Source: Prevotellamassilia timonensis | Lineage (GTDB): Bacteria; Bacteroidota; Bacteroidia; Bacteroidales; Bacteroidaceae | Length of the DNA: 64,000 bases | Reading direction: 5' to 3' | Assembly: GCF_900106785.1 (NCBI RefSeq) | Contig: NZ_LT629844.1 | Span: 567,109-631,108, forward strand | Shown here: positions 24,766-33,763 of the stretch, one piece after another | Layout of the letters: every line of letters begins with the position of its first letter | How positions within the stretch are numbered: the stretch's first letter is position 1 | Position numbers and translations under genes: made by a program | The notes under the pieces: model-generated | The model's input: the letters and a program-made list of their open reading frames with translations, nothing else | Told to the model about the DNA's origin: nothing | Database searches by the model: none

Positions 24766-27045
24766 TTACACACGCACAGCTTCGGTCACGTTTTCTATTT
24801 GCTTGAGTTGTGCGCACACGTTCTCTACATCTTCGGTGTCGTAGACAGATATGGTGAGCCGTCCCTCAAATATGCCGTCGTCGGTGTCGAGCGTTATGCG
24901 CTTGACTATAAAGTGGGTGAGTTTGTGCAGCACATCAGCAATGGCATAAAGCACGCCTTGTGAGTCGACACCGCGAATTTCAAGTTGCACGTCGAACAGC
25001 AGCACTTTGTGCGTGTCCCAGCGGCAGGCTATGATGTTGTTGCCATAGCGTGTCTTTAGCTTTACGGCCTCCTCGCAGCTGCGTTTGTGCAGTTGCAGCA
25101 CGCCATCGTCGGTGATGTATCCCAACACATCGTCGCCAGGTATGGGCGAACAGCATGGCTCGATGGTGCATTTGCGCAACACTTCCTCGTCGAGCACCAG
25201 TATCTCCTTGCGGTTGAGGTTCTTAACCCAGTTGGGGTCTGCCACATTTGATGTGCCTTCCTTGGTGTTGGCCGCATCGTCGGCCTTTCCCATGAATGAT
25301 GGCAGAAATCTGCGCCAGCCCCGGTTTTGGTTGCGTCCTTGCAGGAAGTTGATGGTGTCGTCGTTAAGCGTGATTTTGTCGTCGCCAATGTTGAAGAGCA
25401 ACTCGTCATTTGACAGTGCGTGGTAGTGGCGGCGCAACTTGTCGATGATGCCACCCGAAAGTTTCATGTCGTTGTTGGCCAGGAAGTTGCGCAGCACTTC
25501 TTCGCCCCGTTTTTGCTTGTCGCGGCTTTCGCGGCGCAGATAGGCCTGTATTTTGGCACGTGCCTTGGCAGTTGTGGCAAAATTGAGCCATTCGGGCTGT
25601 ACGTGCTGGTTGCGTGAGGTGAGCACTTCAACTTGGTCGCCACTACGCAGTACGTAGCTAAGCGGTACAAGACGGTGGTTAACCTTGGCACCGAGGCAGT
25701 GTGAGCCCAGGAAGGAGTGTATGGAGTAGGCAAAGTCGAGCGCGGTGGCACCCTTTGGCATGGTTTTCAAATCGCCCTTTGGGGTGAACACCATGATTTC
25801 GGACGCATACAGGTTGAGCTTGATGTTGTCGAGCAGGTCAAGTGTGTCGGGCTGCGGGTCGTCGAGTATTTCTTTAATCGAATCAAGCCACTTGTCGAGC
25901 TCATTCTCATCGTAGGCCGCATCTTTGTCCTTATACTTCCAATGTGCAGCAAAACCCACTTCGGCAATGTCGTCCATGCGGTCGGAGCGTATTTGCACTT
26001 CAATCCATTTGCCTTGTTTTGACATGAAGGTGTTGTGCAGTGCCTGATAGCCGTTTGTCTTGGGGTTTGAAAGCCAGTCGCGGAAGCGGGTGGGGTGGGG
26101 CTTGTATATTTCGGTCAGTGCCGAGTATATGCGGAAGCACTCGTCCTTTTCGTGTGTGCGGTCGGCCGGGGTAAACACTATGCGGATAGCCAGAATGTCG
26201 AACACCTCCTCAAATGGTATGTGCTTTTTCTGCATTTTGCACCAAATGGAATAGGGACTTTTGATGCGTGCCTTGATGGTGTATTTCACGCCCATTCTGT
26301 CAAGTTTCTCGCGTATGGCGGGGGTGAAATGGGCTATCACATCATCGCGCTCGACGTGGCTCTCGTCAAGTTTCTGCAATATGGTTTTGTAGTCGTCGGG
26401 GTGTTCGTATTTGAAACTGAGGTCTTCAAGTTCAGTCTTAATCTTGTTCAGTCCGAGACGGTCGGCAATGGGGGCGAATATGTAGAGCGTTTCGCCGGCT
26501 ATTTTGTACTGCTTTGACGGCAACATGCTCGACAGAGTGCGCATGTTGTGCAGGCGGTCGGATATTTTTATGAGAATGACACGTATGTCATCGCTCATCA
26601 TGAGCAACAACTTTTTGAAGGTTTCGGCCTGTAACGAAGCGCGGTCGCCAAATATGCCCCCCGATATTTTGGTGACGCCCTCGACGATGTTGGCAATTTT
26701 GGGCCCGAAGAGGTTGCTGAGGTCCTCGTTGGTATAGTCGGTATCCTCCTCAAAATCGTGTAGCAAGGCTGCACAGATTGATGTAGATCCAAGGCCAATT
26801 TCGCCACAGGCTATTTGTGCCACTGCTATGGGGTGTAAAATATAGGGTTCACCCGAGCGGCGGCGCACGCCCTTGTGTGCTTCTTTAGCAAAGTTGAATG
26901 CTTTGGTTATTAGTTCCACCTTACGGCGGTGGTTTGATGCCAGATAGGTGTCGAGCAAATGCTGGAAGGCAGCGTTGATCATAGCCTCATCTTGCTGCTC
27001 TTGCTGGCTCTTGGCGTTTGTCGTAGGTATATTGGGGGTATTCAT
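24766..27045 (-). CDS. RelA/SpoT-type (p)ppGpp synthetase/hydrolase
   Basis: The 759-residue enzyme makes and degrades the alarmone (p)ppGpp in the stringent response. Order of domains: HD hydrolase (LLHDFEEDTD near 95, SDRLHNMRTL near 158), RelA synthetase (LAIRIVFTPA near 280, RFRDWLSNPKTNGYQALHN near 325), TGS (VFTPKGDLKTMPKGATALDF near 420) and a C-terminal ACT domain (ILEIRGVDSQGVL-like region near 690). HD residues are intact, so it may be bifunctional. The frame extends to an ATG at 27078, but that codon overlaps the -7 box (27076-27083), so I chose ATG 27045. Confidence 0.92.
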   Translation of the reverse strand: MNTPNIPTTNAKSQQEQQDEAMINAAFQHLLDTYLASNHRRKVELITKAFNFAKEAHKGVRRRSGEPYILHPIAVAQIACGEIGLGSTSICAALLHDFEEDTDYTNEDLSNLFGPKIANIVEGVTKISGGIFGDRASLQAETFKKLLLMMSDDIRVILIKISDRLHNMRTLSSMLPSKQYKIAGETLYIFAPIADRLGLNKIKTELEDLSFKYEHPDDYKTILQKLDESHVERDDVIAHFTPAIREKLDRMGVKYTIKARIKSPYSIWCKMQKKHIPFEEVFDILAIRIVFTPADRTHEKDECFRIYSALTEIYKPHPTRFRDWLSNPKTNGYQALHNTFMSKQGKWIEVQIRSDRMDDIAEVGFAAHWKYKDKDAAYDENELDKWLDSIKEILDDPQPDTLDLLDNIKLNLYASEIMVFTPKGDLKTMPKGATALDFAYSIHSFLGSHCLGAKVNHRLVPLSYVLRSGDQVEVLTSRNQHVQPEWLNFATTAKARAKIQAYLRRESRDKQKRGEEVLRNFLANNDMKLSGGIIDKLRRHYHALSNDELLFNIGDDKITLNDDTINFLQGRNQNRGWRRFLPSFMGKADDAANTKEGTSNVADPNWVKNLNRKEILVLDEEVLRKCTIEPCCSPIPGDDVLGYITDDGVLQLHKRSCEEAVKLKTRYGNNIIACRWDTHKVLLFDVQLEIRGVDSQGVLYAIADVLHKLTHFIVKRITLDTDDGIFEGRLTISVYDTEDVENVCAQLKQIENVTEAVRV

Positions 27046-27075
27046 AGGTCGTGTTTTATTGGGGGTTAGTCCCCA

Positions 27076-27083
27076 CAAATATA
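27076..27083 (-). promoter_or_regulatory. -7 box of relA/spoT
   Basis: TATATTTG on the minus strand fits TAnnTTTG. It predicts a start of transcription near 27069 and a leader of about 24 nt to ATG 27045. A good -33 element was not found. Confidence 0.45.
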
Positions 27084-27104
27084 CAAATTATTCTGTAGAT
27101 TGCT

Positions 27105-27197
27105 CCAGACTTCATCACTTTTTTGTGTTATGGAATAGCGCGTATTGAAATCAATGAGTTACGTCATTTGATAGGGTGACGCATTGACGAAGTCAGG
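27105..27197. mobile_element. 93-bp MITE-like element, relative of the 559-bp element
   Basis: The termini CCAGACTTCATCA and TGACGAAGTCAGG are inverted repeats. The interior (GCGTATTGAAATCAATGAG, then ACGTCA and GGGTGACGC) matches both ends of the element at 2922-3480. It is non-coding and no target duplication is evident. Confidence 0.65.
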
Positions 27198-27210
27198 AGG
27201 AGATAAGGCA

Positions 27211-27427
27211 CAAAACGCAAGCACAAAACGCAAGCACCAAACGCTACCACTAATGGGGGCGACGCGTCCCGCGTCGGGATTTTTATGACAAAGGCTCACA
27301 GACATGAGTGTAATTCGTGCTGTCTATGAGCCTTTGCTTATAGTGTATGAGCATTGTATTTTCCCCGACGCGAGACGCGTCGCCCCCATTAGTGCTTGCG
27401 TTTTGTGCTTGCGTTTTGTGCTTGCAT
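27211..27427. repeat. GC-rich GGGGGCGACGCGTC palindrome, copy 2
   Basis: Left arm: repeats of CAAAACGCAAGCAC followed by CTAATGGGGGCGACGCGTCC. Right arm: GACGCGTCGCCCCCATTAG followed by repeats of TGCTTGCGTTTTG. The centre contains an inner inverted repeat around CAAAGGCTCA...TGAGCCTTTG. Confidence 0.8.
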
Positions 27428-27489
27428 TTGACGGTAACGGTATCTTTACCATACTACAAAAGCTTTACTTACCGAGTATCTTACATCTT

Positions 27490-27810
27490 ACACTAACACG
27501 TCGAAACTCATTGATTATCAATACTCTATTTAGTGTAAGATGCTACAAATTTCACCTACACGCAACCTACACAACCCTCACGCTGCCACACGGTACAAGC
27601 ACGGGAGAACAGTATCACGGCATAGGGGAGCAGAAAAGTCTGTTGCTCCGACAGATTGTTCTACGTCCCTATGCCGTATAATCCACCGCATACGTCCAAA
27701 CCGACTGTGCGGCAGCGAGGTGAGGTGTGTAAGATGTATGCAGGGGTGTGTAAGATACTTTGGAATCATCTTACACACTTGAAACCTCTGTGTATCAACT
27801 TGTTACGTGC
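27490..27810. repeat. Remnant related to 18481-18960 and 42770-43600
   Basis: Shared landmarks are CTCATTGATTATCAATAC, paired GTGTAAGAT words and a hairpin with GGCATAGGGGAGCAGAAAAG...CTATGCC (27619-27674). It precedes a VirE/VapE-like gene fragment, and this order suggests a leader of that gene type. Confidence 0.4.
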
Positions 27811-27904
27811 AGAAAGTGTAAGATGGCAGTAAAAACACACGCACTCTTTTACATGAGGGATGACGGGGAGGAAACAAATATTTGTGTACAAATTGTACAC
27901 TTTT

Positions 27905-27937
27905 TTTGATGGGTACAATGCCTTGGTGTTACCTTTG
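27905..27937 (+). promoter_or_regulatory. Consensus promoter before the 27980 fragment
   Basis: TTTG (27905-27908), 21 bases, then TACCTTTG (27930-27937) matches the Bacteroidota sigma-ABfr consensus closely. It is 43 bp upstream of ATG 27980. Confidence 0.6.
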
Positions 27938-27979
27938 CAGCACTTTACTTTTGTACTAAACCAAATTGTATTGACTACC

Positions 27980-28309
27980 ATGAAACGAATGCTTAACAGA
28001 ATGCTGCGCTATGCTGATGCCATTGTGAAACGTGGCGTTGACAAACTGATAGACGCTATCGGACATAGTCCGGAGCCACAAAGTGGAAATACTGAAACGC
28101 CCCAACCGCAAAAACGCATGGGCAACGACACTGACTGCGCACCGCAAGCGACTGGCAGCACCACAAACTGCGGTCTGACAGAACAAACCATCACCCTGAT
28201 GGACGAACTGTGCGACATGCGCTATAATGTGCTTGACCGCACGCCCGAAGTGCAACGGCGCGACCAGACGGACAAAGGAGAAGTTCACTGCCGTGGTTCT
28301 GGGGCGTGA
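27980..28309 (+). pseudogene. Fragment resembling the N-terminal region of a VirE/VapE-type protein
   Basis: The 109-codon ORF begins MKRMLNRMLRYADAIVKRGV and has a Pro/Gln/Asn-rich linker. It then shows a segment TITLMDELCDMRYNVLDRTP like that found before the helicase/primase-like domain of Bacteroidales VirE/VapE proteins. After the stop, a related reading continues in the +1 frame (EKFTAVVLGRELVQLQVPRR, about 28280-28340), which suggests a frameshift. The catalytic domain is missing. The assignment is tentative. Confidence 0.4.
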
Positions 28310-28412
28310 ACTGGTGCAGCTGCAAGTGCCGCGTCGACGTAGCAGCAAGGCTACATTGTACTGCGTGAGGTGCAAAATAATATATTGTTGTCTGGTAAAA
28401 CCACTCTGATAT

Positions 28413-28722
28413 TATAGCACACGGATCGCACCGATTGTACGGATTCTGTCACTCACGCAACGTGCTTTAGCACCACGGAGATGACGGATTTTACGGATTT
28501 TGTGAGCATTGCATGCTCACTTCGCTATTGGCCCGTAACGTACCCGTGGCGAAATATGTTAGCACAGATTATGTAGTAAGGGACCTGGTCGCGGCAACGA
28601 GCTAATGGCGAAGTGAGCATGCAATGCTCACAAAATCCGTAAAATCCGTCATCTCCGTGGTGCTAAAGCACGTTGCGTGAGCGAAAGAATCCGTGCAATC
28701 GGTGCGATCCGTGAGTGCTATA
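28413..28722. repeat. 310-bp near-perfect palindrome
   Basis: Arms of about 110 bp (28413-28525 and 28609-28722) are reverse complements with scattered changes, ending TATAGCAC and GTGCTATA. They contain repeated GGATTnnnC...CGGATT words and a CATTGCATGC core. The spacer is about 80 bp. It has no coding capacity and lies between the VirE-like fragment and manA. Confidence 0.85.
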
Positions 28723-28853
28723 GTAATATATAGAAGCAATAAATATAATATTGGCGGCGCCAGGACGTGTGGTGTTTCACTTCTTGGCGCCGCCTTTCAT
28801 AACGGTTGTATTTATTTGCTTGATTTGCAGATTGTGCTGGGCGTTGGGTGATT

Positions 28854-29822
28854 TCAGCAATATGTTTCGAGCGCTTTGAACCCGTGTGCCCCTGGCTCTA
28901 TACGCACAAATGTGGTGGAGGCAGGGAACAGTATGGTATGGCCTGCACTGAGGTGTATGTCACCCTCATCATAATGCAGCAGGGCGTCGCCCTCGTAGGC
29001 TATGTATATGATGAACGAGTCAGTGGTTGCATAGTCCACATTGAGTGTGTGTTCAATCTCGTAAAGACGTACTACAAATTCGGGAATGTCAACCAGCAGC
29101 GAGGCTGTGTCTGGCTTGTGGTCGTAATGCACACGATGGGTGGGATATGCGTGGAAGTCGAGTGCCTCGCGTGCTTGTGCAATGTGCAGTTCGCGGCGTT
29201 GGCCTTGTGCATCGCGCCGGTCGAAGTCGTAGGCACGGAAGGTGTCGTTGCTCGACTGCTGAATTTCAATTAAGAAATTGCCCGAGCCTATGCAGTGAAT
29301 GTGTCCTGCGGGAATGAGGAAACAGTCGCCGGCATGTGTGGCATGGCATTTGAGGTGTGCCATCAAGGAACCGTCTTGTACACTTTGGCTGTAGCCGTCG
29401 GCAGAAAAGTCGGCATTAAAGCCGGCATAGAAGCGTGACTCCGGCTGGGCGTGCAGTATGTACTGCATTTCGCTCTTGCCAAAGGGGTGACCCATGCGTT
29501 GCGCCATGGCGTCGTCGGGGTGTACCTGTATGCTGAGGTCCTTGGCCGTTGACATGAACTTGACGAGGAGCGGAAAGTTTGTGCCGTACTGCTCGTAATT
29601 GTGCTTGCCAACCAGACTGGCTCCGTGGGTTGCAATGAGTTGCGACAATGTCTGTCCCTTAAACTCTCCATCACTCACAAGTGTCTCGTCGCCAGGAAGT
29701 CCTGAAATTTCCCAACTTTCGCCTACTTGCAACGGGGCTTGCGACAGATGTTTGAGTTCTGTCACTTCCTCGCCGCCCCAAATGGTGGTCTTTAAGAGTG
29801 CATCAAATCGTATTGCTTTCAT
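28854..29822 (-). CDS. manA: Mannose-6-phosphate isomerase, class I
   Basis: The 322-residue cupin enzyme interconverts mannose-6-phosphate and fructose-6-phosphate with one Zn2+. Visible family blocks are IWGGEEV near 15, the zinc-binding SIQVHPDD near 98, KSEMQYIL near 115 with the Glu ligand, and IPAGHIHCIG near 168 with the last His. The frame extends to 29894, but ATG 29822 gives the family's usual N-terminus (MKAIRFDALLKTTIWGG). It is the last gene of the leftward block that starts with yhhQ, although gaps of 109 bp or more make co-transcription uncertain. Confidence 0.92.
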   Translation of the reverse strand: MKAIRFDALLKTTIWGGEEVTELKHLSQAPLQVGESWEISGLPGDETLVSDGEFKGQTLSQLIATHGASLVGKHNYEQYGTNFPLLVKFMSTAKDLSIQVHPDDAMAQRMGHPFGKSEMQYILHAQPESRFYAGFNADFSADGYSQSVQDGSLMAHLKCHATHAGDCFLIPAGHIHCIGSGNFLIEIQQSSNDTFRAYDFDRRDAQGQRRELHIAQAREALDFHAYPTHRVHYDHKPDTASLLVDIPEFVVRLYEIEHTLNVDYATTDSFIIYIAYEGDALLHYDEGDIHLSAGHTILFPASTTFVRIEPGAHGFKALETYC

Positions 29823-29931
29823 ATATGTATGAGAGTCAGCCTTCGATATATTTGTTGTTATGGGAGCATGGGTGGCTTTTGACAAGTAGCGCATCTGCTC
29901 TCATTACGGCTCATGATGAGACAAGTTGTTT

Positions 29932-30546
29932 CTATTTAAGTGCTTGCAGCATTTGCTCGGCCATGTGTTCTTGTGTCTGGCCAAGGTTCATGAATTTGAC
30001 GAGTGCTTTGCCGGCTGCACGTCCGACCATGCTTTGCGGTTGGTGCATGGCGGTTGCTGCCTGGTCTATAAACTCTTGGGCATCGCGATTGTTGGGCACG
30101 GAACCTTGCATGAACAGTCGCGAGAGTAGTAAGTAACCACAGAGTTGAAACATCTCGCTGTCGGAAGCAATCCACTCATAAGCCTTGACCGAAGCCCAAG
30201 CTTCGTGGCTGAACAAGTGGAGTACGGTGCATTCGGCCTCTTCGGCATATTGCATCTGCTCAACCCACAATGTGGCCAAGTCAGCGTCCATGCGCTCTGC
30301 TGGCATGAGCATGCCCGCCAACAGCCGGCATTCGCGTATGTTTTCCTTCCACAGAGCGGCTGCAAGTTCGTAGGTGTGTGGCAGGTCGGCAGCCATTTGC
30401 TGCAACCGTGGCAGTTCTACACCAAATATAACCTTGTAGGCTAAGCCCTTGTCGCGCATCGAGGCGCTGACAGGACCGTTCATCACACCGCGCAGAGAAC
30501 GCTTGATGTGGCGCAACTGTTCGGCTAATTCGGTATCTTGAGTCAT
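29932..30546 (-). CDS. AlkD-like DNA alkylation repair (HEAT-like) protein
   Basis: The 204-residue helical protein matches the DNA alkylation repair family PF08713, HEAT-repeat glycosylases that release alkylated bases. The typical run is ALWKENIRECRLLAGML near 63-79, then LATLWVEQM and several antiparallel helices. The classical catalytic Asp and Trp of AlkD cannot be confirmed by eye, and some relatives are structural only. ATG 30546 was chosen over an upstream in-frame ATG at 30618 because the family similarity begins there. Confidence 0.7.
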   Translation of the reverse strand: MTQDTELAEQLRHIKRSLRGVMNGPVSASMRDKGLAYKVIFGVELPRLQQMAADLPHTYELAAALWKENIRECRLLAGMLMPAERMDADLATLWVEQMQYAEEAECTVLHLFSHEAWASVKAYEWIASDSEMFQLCGYLLLSRLFMQGSVPNNRDAQEFIDQAATAMHQPQSMVGRAAGKALVKFMNLGQTQEHMAEQMLQALK

Positions 30547-30643
30547 TATTTTGATAGTCTGAAAAAGGTAATGATTGTGCAAAGGTATGAATTTATAGCT
30601 TAACATTAGCCTTTGCAACGGACAGATATAACTTGCAATGGCG

Positions 30644-30994
30644 TTATTTCTCCTTTTTTACCTCTGCATCAATGCGCAATGTGGTGTATAGTTCTAAAAA
30701 TACGGCTATGAGCAATGCTATTTTCCATTCGCCGCCACGAAATGGGGGCCAATGGTAGGCAGACATAAACATAAGTGCGGCCGTGATTACAAGCAACAGG
30801 GCACCCATCACCTGCTGACGGCGCAAACGGCGAATTATGATATTTCGCCCTTCATAGCGGTCGGCAATTTGTGCTGGTGCAAAAAGTAGTGCGCCTAAGG
30901 CAAACAAATAGGGGGCAACAGTTGGCAGGAACAAGGGCAGCAAGGCACCCGCTACGAGCAGTATGCCACCGGCGTATAATGCAAATTGTTTCAT
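30644..30994 (-). CDS. Small multi-span membrane protein
   Basis: The 116-residue protein has four hydrophobic segments (about 4-22, 26-42, 64-80, 90-106) and a basic loop with DRYEGRNIIIRRLRRQQ between the second and third. I do not recognise a named family. Its start overlaps the stop of the ftsB/divIC-like gene by 4 bases, so translation is probably coupled and a role at the envelope is plausible. Confidence 0.75.
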   Translation of the reverse strand: MKQFALYAGGILLVAGALLPLFLPTVAPYLFALGALLFAPAQIADRYEGRNIIIRRLRRQQVMGALLLVITAALMFMSAYHWPPFRGGEWKIALLIAVFLELYTTLRIDAEVKKEK

Positions 30995-31311
30995 TCGTCA
31001 GTGTTTGTGTTGTCACTTTCGATGACGTAGACGTCTTCGTTGGCGGTTTTCATATAAAGGTTTACGCGTGCCACGCGCTCCACAGCCTCGGGGTTGTGCT
31101 CGAGTTCGTTAAGTTCGTGTGTGTCGGCATTGTAGCGGTCTTCAAAGTCCTTGATTTCGGCACGCAACTCTTCGTTCTGCTGGTGCATCTCATAGCGGTG
31201 CCAAAAGCTATTGGGATCGACAAATCCCACTACTACTATGAAGAAGAGTATTGTCCACAAGTACTTCTTATGTATCAGGCTCCAACAAAAGTTTTTCAGT
31301 CGTTGTCCCAT
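30991..31311 (-). CDS. FtsB/DivIC-family septum formation initiator
   Basis: This 106-residue bitopic protein has a short cytoplasmic N-terminus, one membrane span (YLWTILFFIVVVGFVD, about 17-32) and a periplasmic coiled coil (HQQNEELRAEIKDFEDRYNA). It ends with NPEAVERVARVNLYMKTANE, the family's conserved C-terminal block. FtsB/DivIC joins FtsL and FtsQ in the divisome. The frame continues upstream to 31452, but ATG 31311 gives the expected size and membrane topology. Confidence 0.87.
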   Translation of the reverse strand: MGQRLKNFCWSLIHKKYLWTILFFIVVVGFVDPNSFWHRYEMHQQNEELRAEIKDFEDRYNADTHELNELEHNPEAVERVARVNLYMKTANEDVYVIESDNTNTDE

Positions 31312-31451
31312 AAAGCGATAGTTAAAAGTGTGAAGTGCAGCTGTGTCAGCTGGCGGATATATACGTGCAAAAGTACACAAAAAAATGGTTCTGCTGCCAT
31401 TATTTGCCACAGAACCATTTAGTTGGTGCAACCTTTGCCGCAACTTTGCCA

Positions 31452-31907
31452 TTACAGGTCGTGTTGCTGCAAACGGTATTCGGCCAGCTTCTCATATTTT
31501 GTGCCGGGGCGGCCGTAGTTGGCATAGGGGTAAATGCTGATGCCGCCACGAGGGGTGAACAAGCCTGTCACTTCAATGTATTTGGGGTTCATCAGTTTGA
31601 TGAGATCCTTCATGATGATGTTCACGCAGTCCTCATGGAAGTCGCCATGATTGCGGAAACTGAACAAGTAAAGCTTGAGGCTTTTGCTTTCAACCATGAG
31701 TTCGTCGGGCAGGTATGAAATACGTATTTCGGCAAAATCGGGCTGTCCGGTGATGGGGCAGAGACTGGTAAATTCGGGACAGTTAAACCGCACCCAATAG
31801 TCGTTGCCAGGGTGTTTGTTTACAAATGTTTCAAGCACCTCGGGAGCGTAATCACTTTTATATTCTGTTTTGCGGCCAAGGGCGTTGAGTTGTAAGTCGT
31901 CGCGCAT
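31452..31907 (-). CDS. queF: NADPH-dependent 7-cyano-7-deazaguanine reductase
   Basis: QueF reduces preQ0 to preQ1 in queuosine synthesis. The 151-residue protein is the short, single-domain form. The nucleophile Cys50 and Asp57 appear in [16 protein letters not shown], and the NADPH motif [21 protein letters not shown]-like block spans about 73-93. Its start codon is 2 bp from a 223-bp palindrome that separates it from queC. The preQ1 riboswitch before yhhQ probably controls the set if transcription passes this palindrome. Confidence 0.94.
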   Translation of the reverse strand: MRDDLQLNALGRKTEYKSDYAPEVLETFVNKHPGNDYWVRFNCPEFTSLCPITGQPDFAEIRISYLPDELMVESKSLKLYLFSFRNHGDFHEDCVNIIMKDLIKLMNPKYIEVTGLFTPRGGISIYPYANYGRPGTKYEKLAEYRLQQHDL

Positions 31908-31908
31908 G

Positions 31909-32131
31909 ATAAGTAGGTGTTCAAAATTATTTTATACAATCAGTAGGTGCCATTTTCACATTGAAAGCACGTTCTCGAGGCGCATCTGTCTCCTTCGTCC
32001 TCGGTCACATAGCCCGCTATGACCCCCTTCGGTTCCCCCGTTATCGGGGGACAGAAACCCTCAAACGAAGGAGACATCTGCGTCCCGATAACGCACTTTC
32101 AATGTAAAAATAATTTTGAACACCTACTTAT
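31909..32131. repeat. 223-bp palindrome between queC and queF
   Basis: Outer arms ATAAGTAGGTGTTCAAAATTA and its inverse TAATTTTGAACACCTACTTA frame inner arms around GTCTCCTTCG and CGAAGGAGAC. Near the centre is CACATAGCCCGCTATG, also seen at the apex of the 181-bp family. It starts 2 bp before the queF start codon. The minus strand carries TAATTTTG (31922-31929), a possible -7 box for queF. Confidence 0.8.
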
Positions 32132-32150
32132 GTGATTGTAGTGTGAGTTG

Positions 32151-32864
32151 TTAGTCTTTTGTAGAGTTGTTCTTTATGGCCAGATACTGCTCAAGACCTT
32201 CTCGGCGCAGTTTGCAGGCGGGGCAATGTCCGCAACCATCGCCTGGCACCCCGTTGTAGCATGTGAGGGTGCGGTGGCGCACGAGGTCGAGCACTCCCAG
32301 CTCATCGGCCAAGGCCCATGTCTCGCACTTGTCAATCCACATGAGCGGGGTGTGAATGACAAACTGCTCCTCCATGGCCAGGTTGATTGTGACGTTTAGC
32401 GAACGAATGAAGGCGTCGCGGCAGTCGGGGTAGCCCGAAAAGTCGGTTTGTGACACACCGGTCACAATGTGTCTGATGCCGTGCTCACGGGCGTAAACGG
32501 CAGCAATGCTCAGAAAGAAAAGGTTACGCCCCGGCACGAAAGTGTTGGGAGGGCCGTCGGCAGGTTTTACCTGGTCCATCACAATCGAACTGTCGGTGAG
32601 CGAATTGTGTGCGAGCGAACTGATAAAGCTGACGTTCATCTTGTCGAAATGTACACCTGCCTCATGTGCTATATCTTCGGCCATTTCTACTTCGTGGGCA
32701 TGTTTCTGTCCGTAAACGAAACTAAGCGCATACACTTTGCTGAAGTGTTTTTTAGCCCAAAACAAACAGGTTGTTGAATCTTGCCCGCCGCTGAACACGA
32801 CCAGGGCAGGCTCATGTGTTACACCGCCATCAACCGGCAAGTGTATTTGGTGTTTGCTATTCAT
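32151..32864 (-). CDS. queC: 7-cyano-7-deazaguanine synthase
   Basis: QueC is an ATP-dependent enzyme that converts 7-carboxy-7-deazaguanine to preQ0. The 237-residue protein has the PP-loop SGGQDS at 25-30, the substrate and nucleotide region [18 protein letters not shown] near 140-157, and the C-terminal zinc site [17 protein letters not shown]. Length is normal. It lies 20 bp after yhhQ, so the two are co-transcribed, and queF follows after a palindrome. Confidence 0.95.
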   Translation of the reverse strand: MNSKHQIHLPVDGGVTHEPALVVFSGGQDSTTCLFWAKKHFSKVYALSFVYGQKHAHEVEMAEDIAHEAGVHFDKMNVSFISSLAHNSLTDSSIVMDQVKPADGPPNTFVPGRNLFFLSIAAVYAREHGIRHIVTGVSQTDFSGYPDCRDAFIRSLNVTINLAMEEQFVIHTPLMWIDKCETWALADELGVLDLVRHRTLTCYNGVPGDGCGHCPACKLRREGLEQYLAIKNNSTKD

Positions 32865-32884
32865 TATGCTATGATAAGTAGGAG

Positions 32885-33607
32885 TTAAATATCAAATATT
32901 TTCCATACGCTGTACGATATACCCTTGTCGTAGGTGTCTTCGCCCTCATGCCTTTTGAGTGCTCGCACCACGCGTATGGTGATGGGCAGTACAACGATTT
33001 CGTAAGCGGTTTTAAGCACCACTTGGTTAAGCATTAGCAGGGGAATGACTGGCCAGGGCACTACACCACCGAGGGCAAGAGGGAAAAATACCAAAGAGTC
33101 GCCGGTTTCGCCCACAACTGTGGAGGCTATGGCACGATACGAAAAATGCTTGCCGCCATCGGAGCGCAGTTTCATGCGGCTCATGACATAAGCGTTCAAG
33201 AAAGAACCTACAAGGAACGCCACAAACGAGGCTGCGCAAATGCGCGGTGCCAAGCCAAAAATAGCGTGAAAGCCTTCTTCGCCATGCCAGTAAGGCGCTC
33301 CTGGCAACCAGTCGGCCAACATGCCGAACAGTACAAACAGAAAGTTCATGGCAAAGCCCAACCATATAACAAGGCGTGCGCGGCGGTAGCCCCACACCTC
33401 GACCATGCAGTCGTTGATGATATATGATACGGGAAATACGATCAGACCTGCTGTCAGGTCGATAGGGCCAAAAGCTATTTGTTTGGTTTCTAACAAATTG
33501 GCGGCTATCAAGCAAACGCAAAATAGCACACCGAGCATCATAAACGCGATGCTTACTGCCGGGCGCTGCTTGCGCTCCGGGGCACATGTAGTGTTGTTGT
33601 ATGACAT
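32885..33607 (-). CDS. yhhQ: YhhQ-type queuosine precursor transporter
   Basis: The 240-residue inner-membrane protein has about six spans and belongs to the VUT/YhhQ family, which imports preQ0 or preQ1. Conserved residues are seen in [19 protein letters not shown]-type N-terminal block near 39-57, [21 protein letters not shown] near 58-78 and the [15 protein letters not shown] block near 160. It is the first gene of the yhhQ-queC-queF set, under a probable preQ1-I riboswitch ending 4 nt before its ATG. Having synthesis enzymes and an importer together suggests both salvage and synthesis. Confidence 0.9.
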   Translation of the reverse strand: MSYNNTTCAPERKQRPAVSIAFMMLGVLFCVCLIAANLLETKQIAFGPIDLTAGLIVFPVSYIINDCMVEVWGYRRARLVIWLGFAMNFLFVLFGMLADWLPGAPYWHGEEGFHAIFGLAPRICAASFVAFLVGSFLNAYVMSRMKLRSDGGKHFSYRAIASTVVGETGDSLVFFPLALGGVVPWPVIPLLMLNQVVLKTAYEIVVLPITIRVVRALKRHEGEDTYDKGISYSVWKIFDI

Positions 33608-33611
33608 AAAT

Positions 33612-33643
33612 CTTGTTTTTTACGAGGTTTATCAAGCACTCGG
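33612..33643 (-). promoter_or_regulatory. Probable preQ1 class I riboswitch before yhhQ
   Basis: On the minus strand CGAG (33642-33639) pairs with CUCG (33626-33623) around a 12-nt loop UGCUUGAUAAAC. The A-rich tail UAAAAAACAAG follows, and its CAAG (33615-33612) can pair with CUUG in the loop. This is the H-type pseudoknot layout of preQ1-I aptamers. The tail ends 4 nt before the ATG, which would make it a translational switch. P1 has only 4 clear pairs, one fewer than usual. Confidence 0.75.
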
Positions 33644-33719
33644 GGCAACAAAGGTTGTCCAGCTGTTATGAATATGAAAGATATGCTGCTTGCTGCCACT
33701 CTTAGCAGCTAAGCAACCG

Positions 33720-33751
33720 CAAAGTTACTATTTTACAATCATTTGGCGCAA
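33720..33751 (-). promoter_or_regulatory. Promoter of the yhhQ-queC operon
   Basis: On the minus strand TTG (33751-33749), 21 bases, then TAACTTTG (33727-33720) fits the Bacteroidota consensus. The leader of about 105 nt contains the riboswitch. Confidence 0.55.
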
Positions 33752-33763
33752 CTTTATCCGGTC

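Noticed and set aside
27046-27078. Earlier ATG for relA/spoT
   Set aside because: The codon overlaps the predicted -7 box, so it would not be in the transcript.
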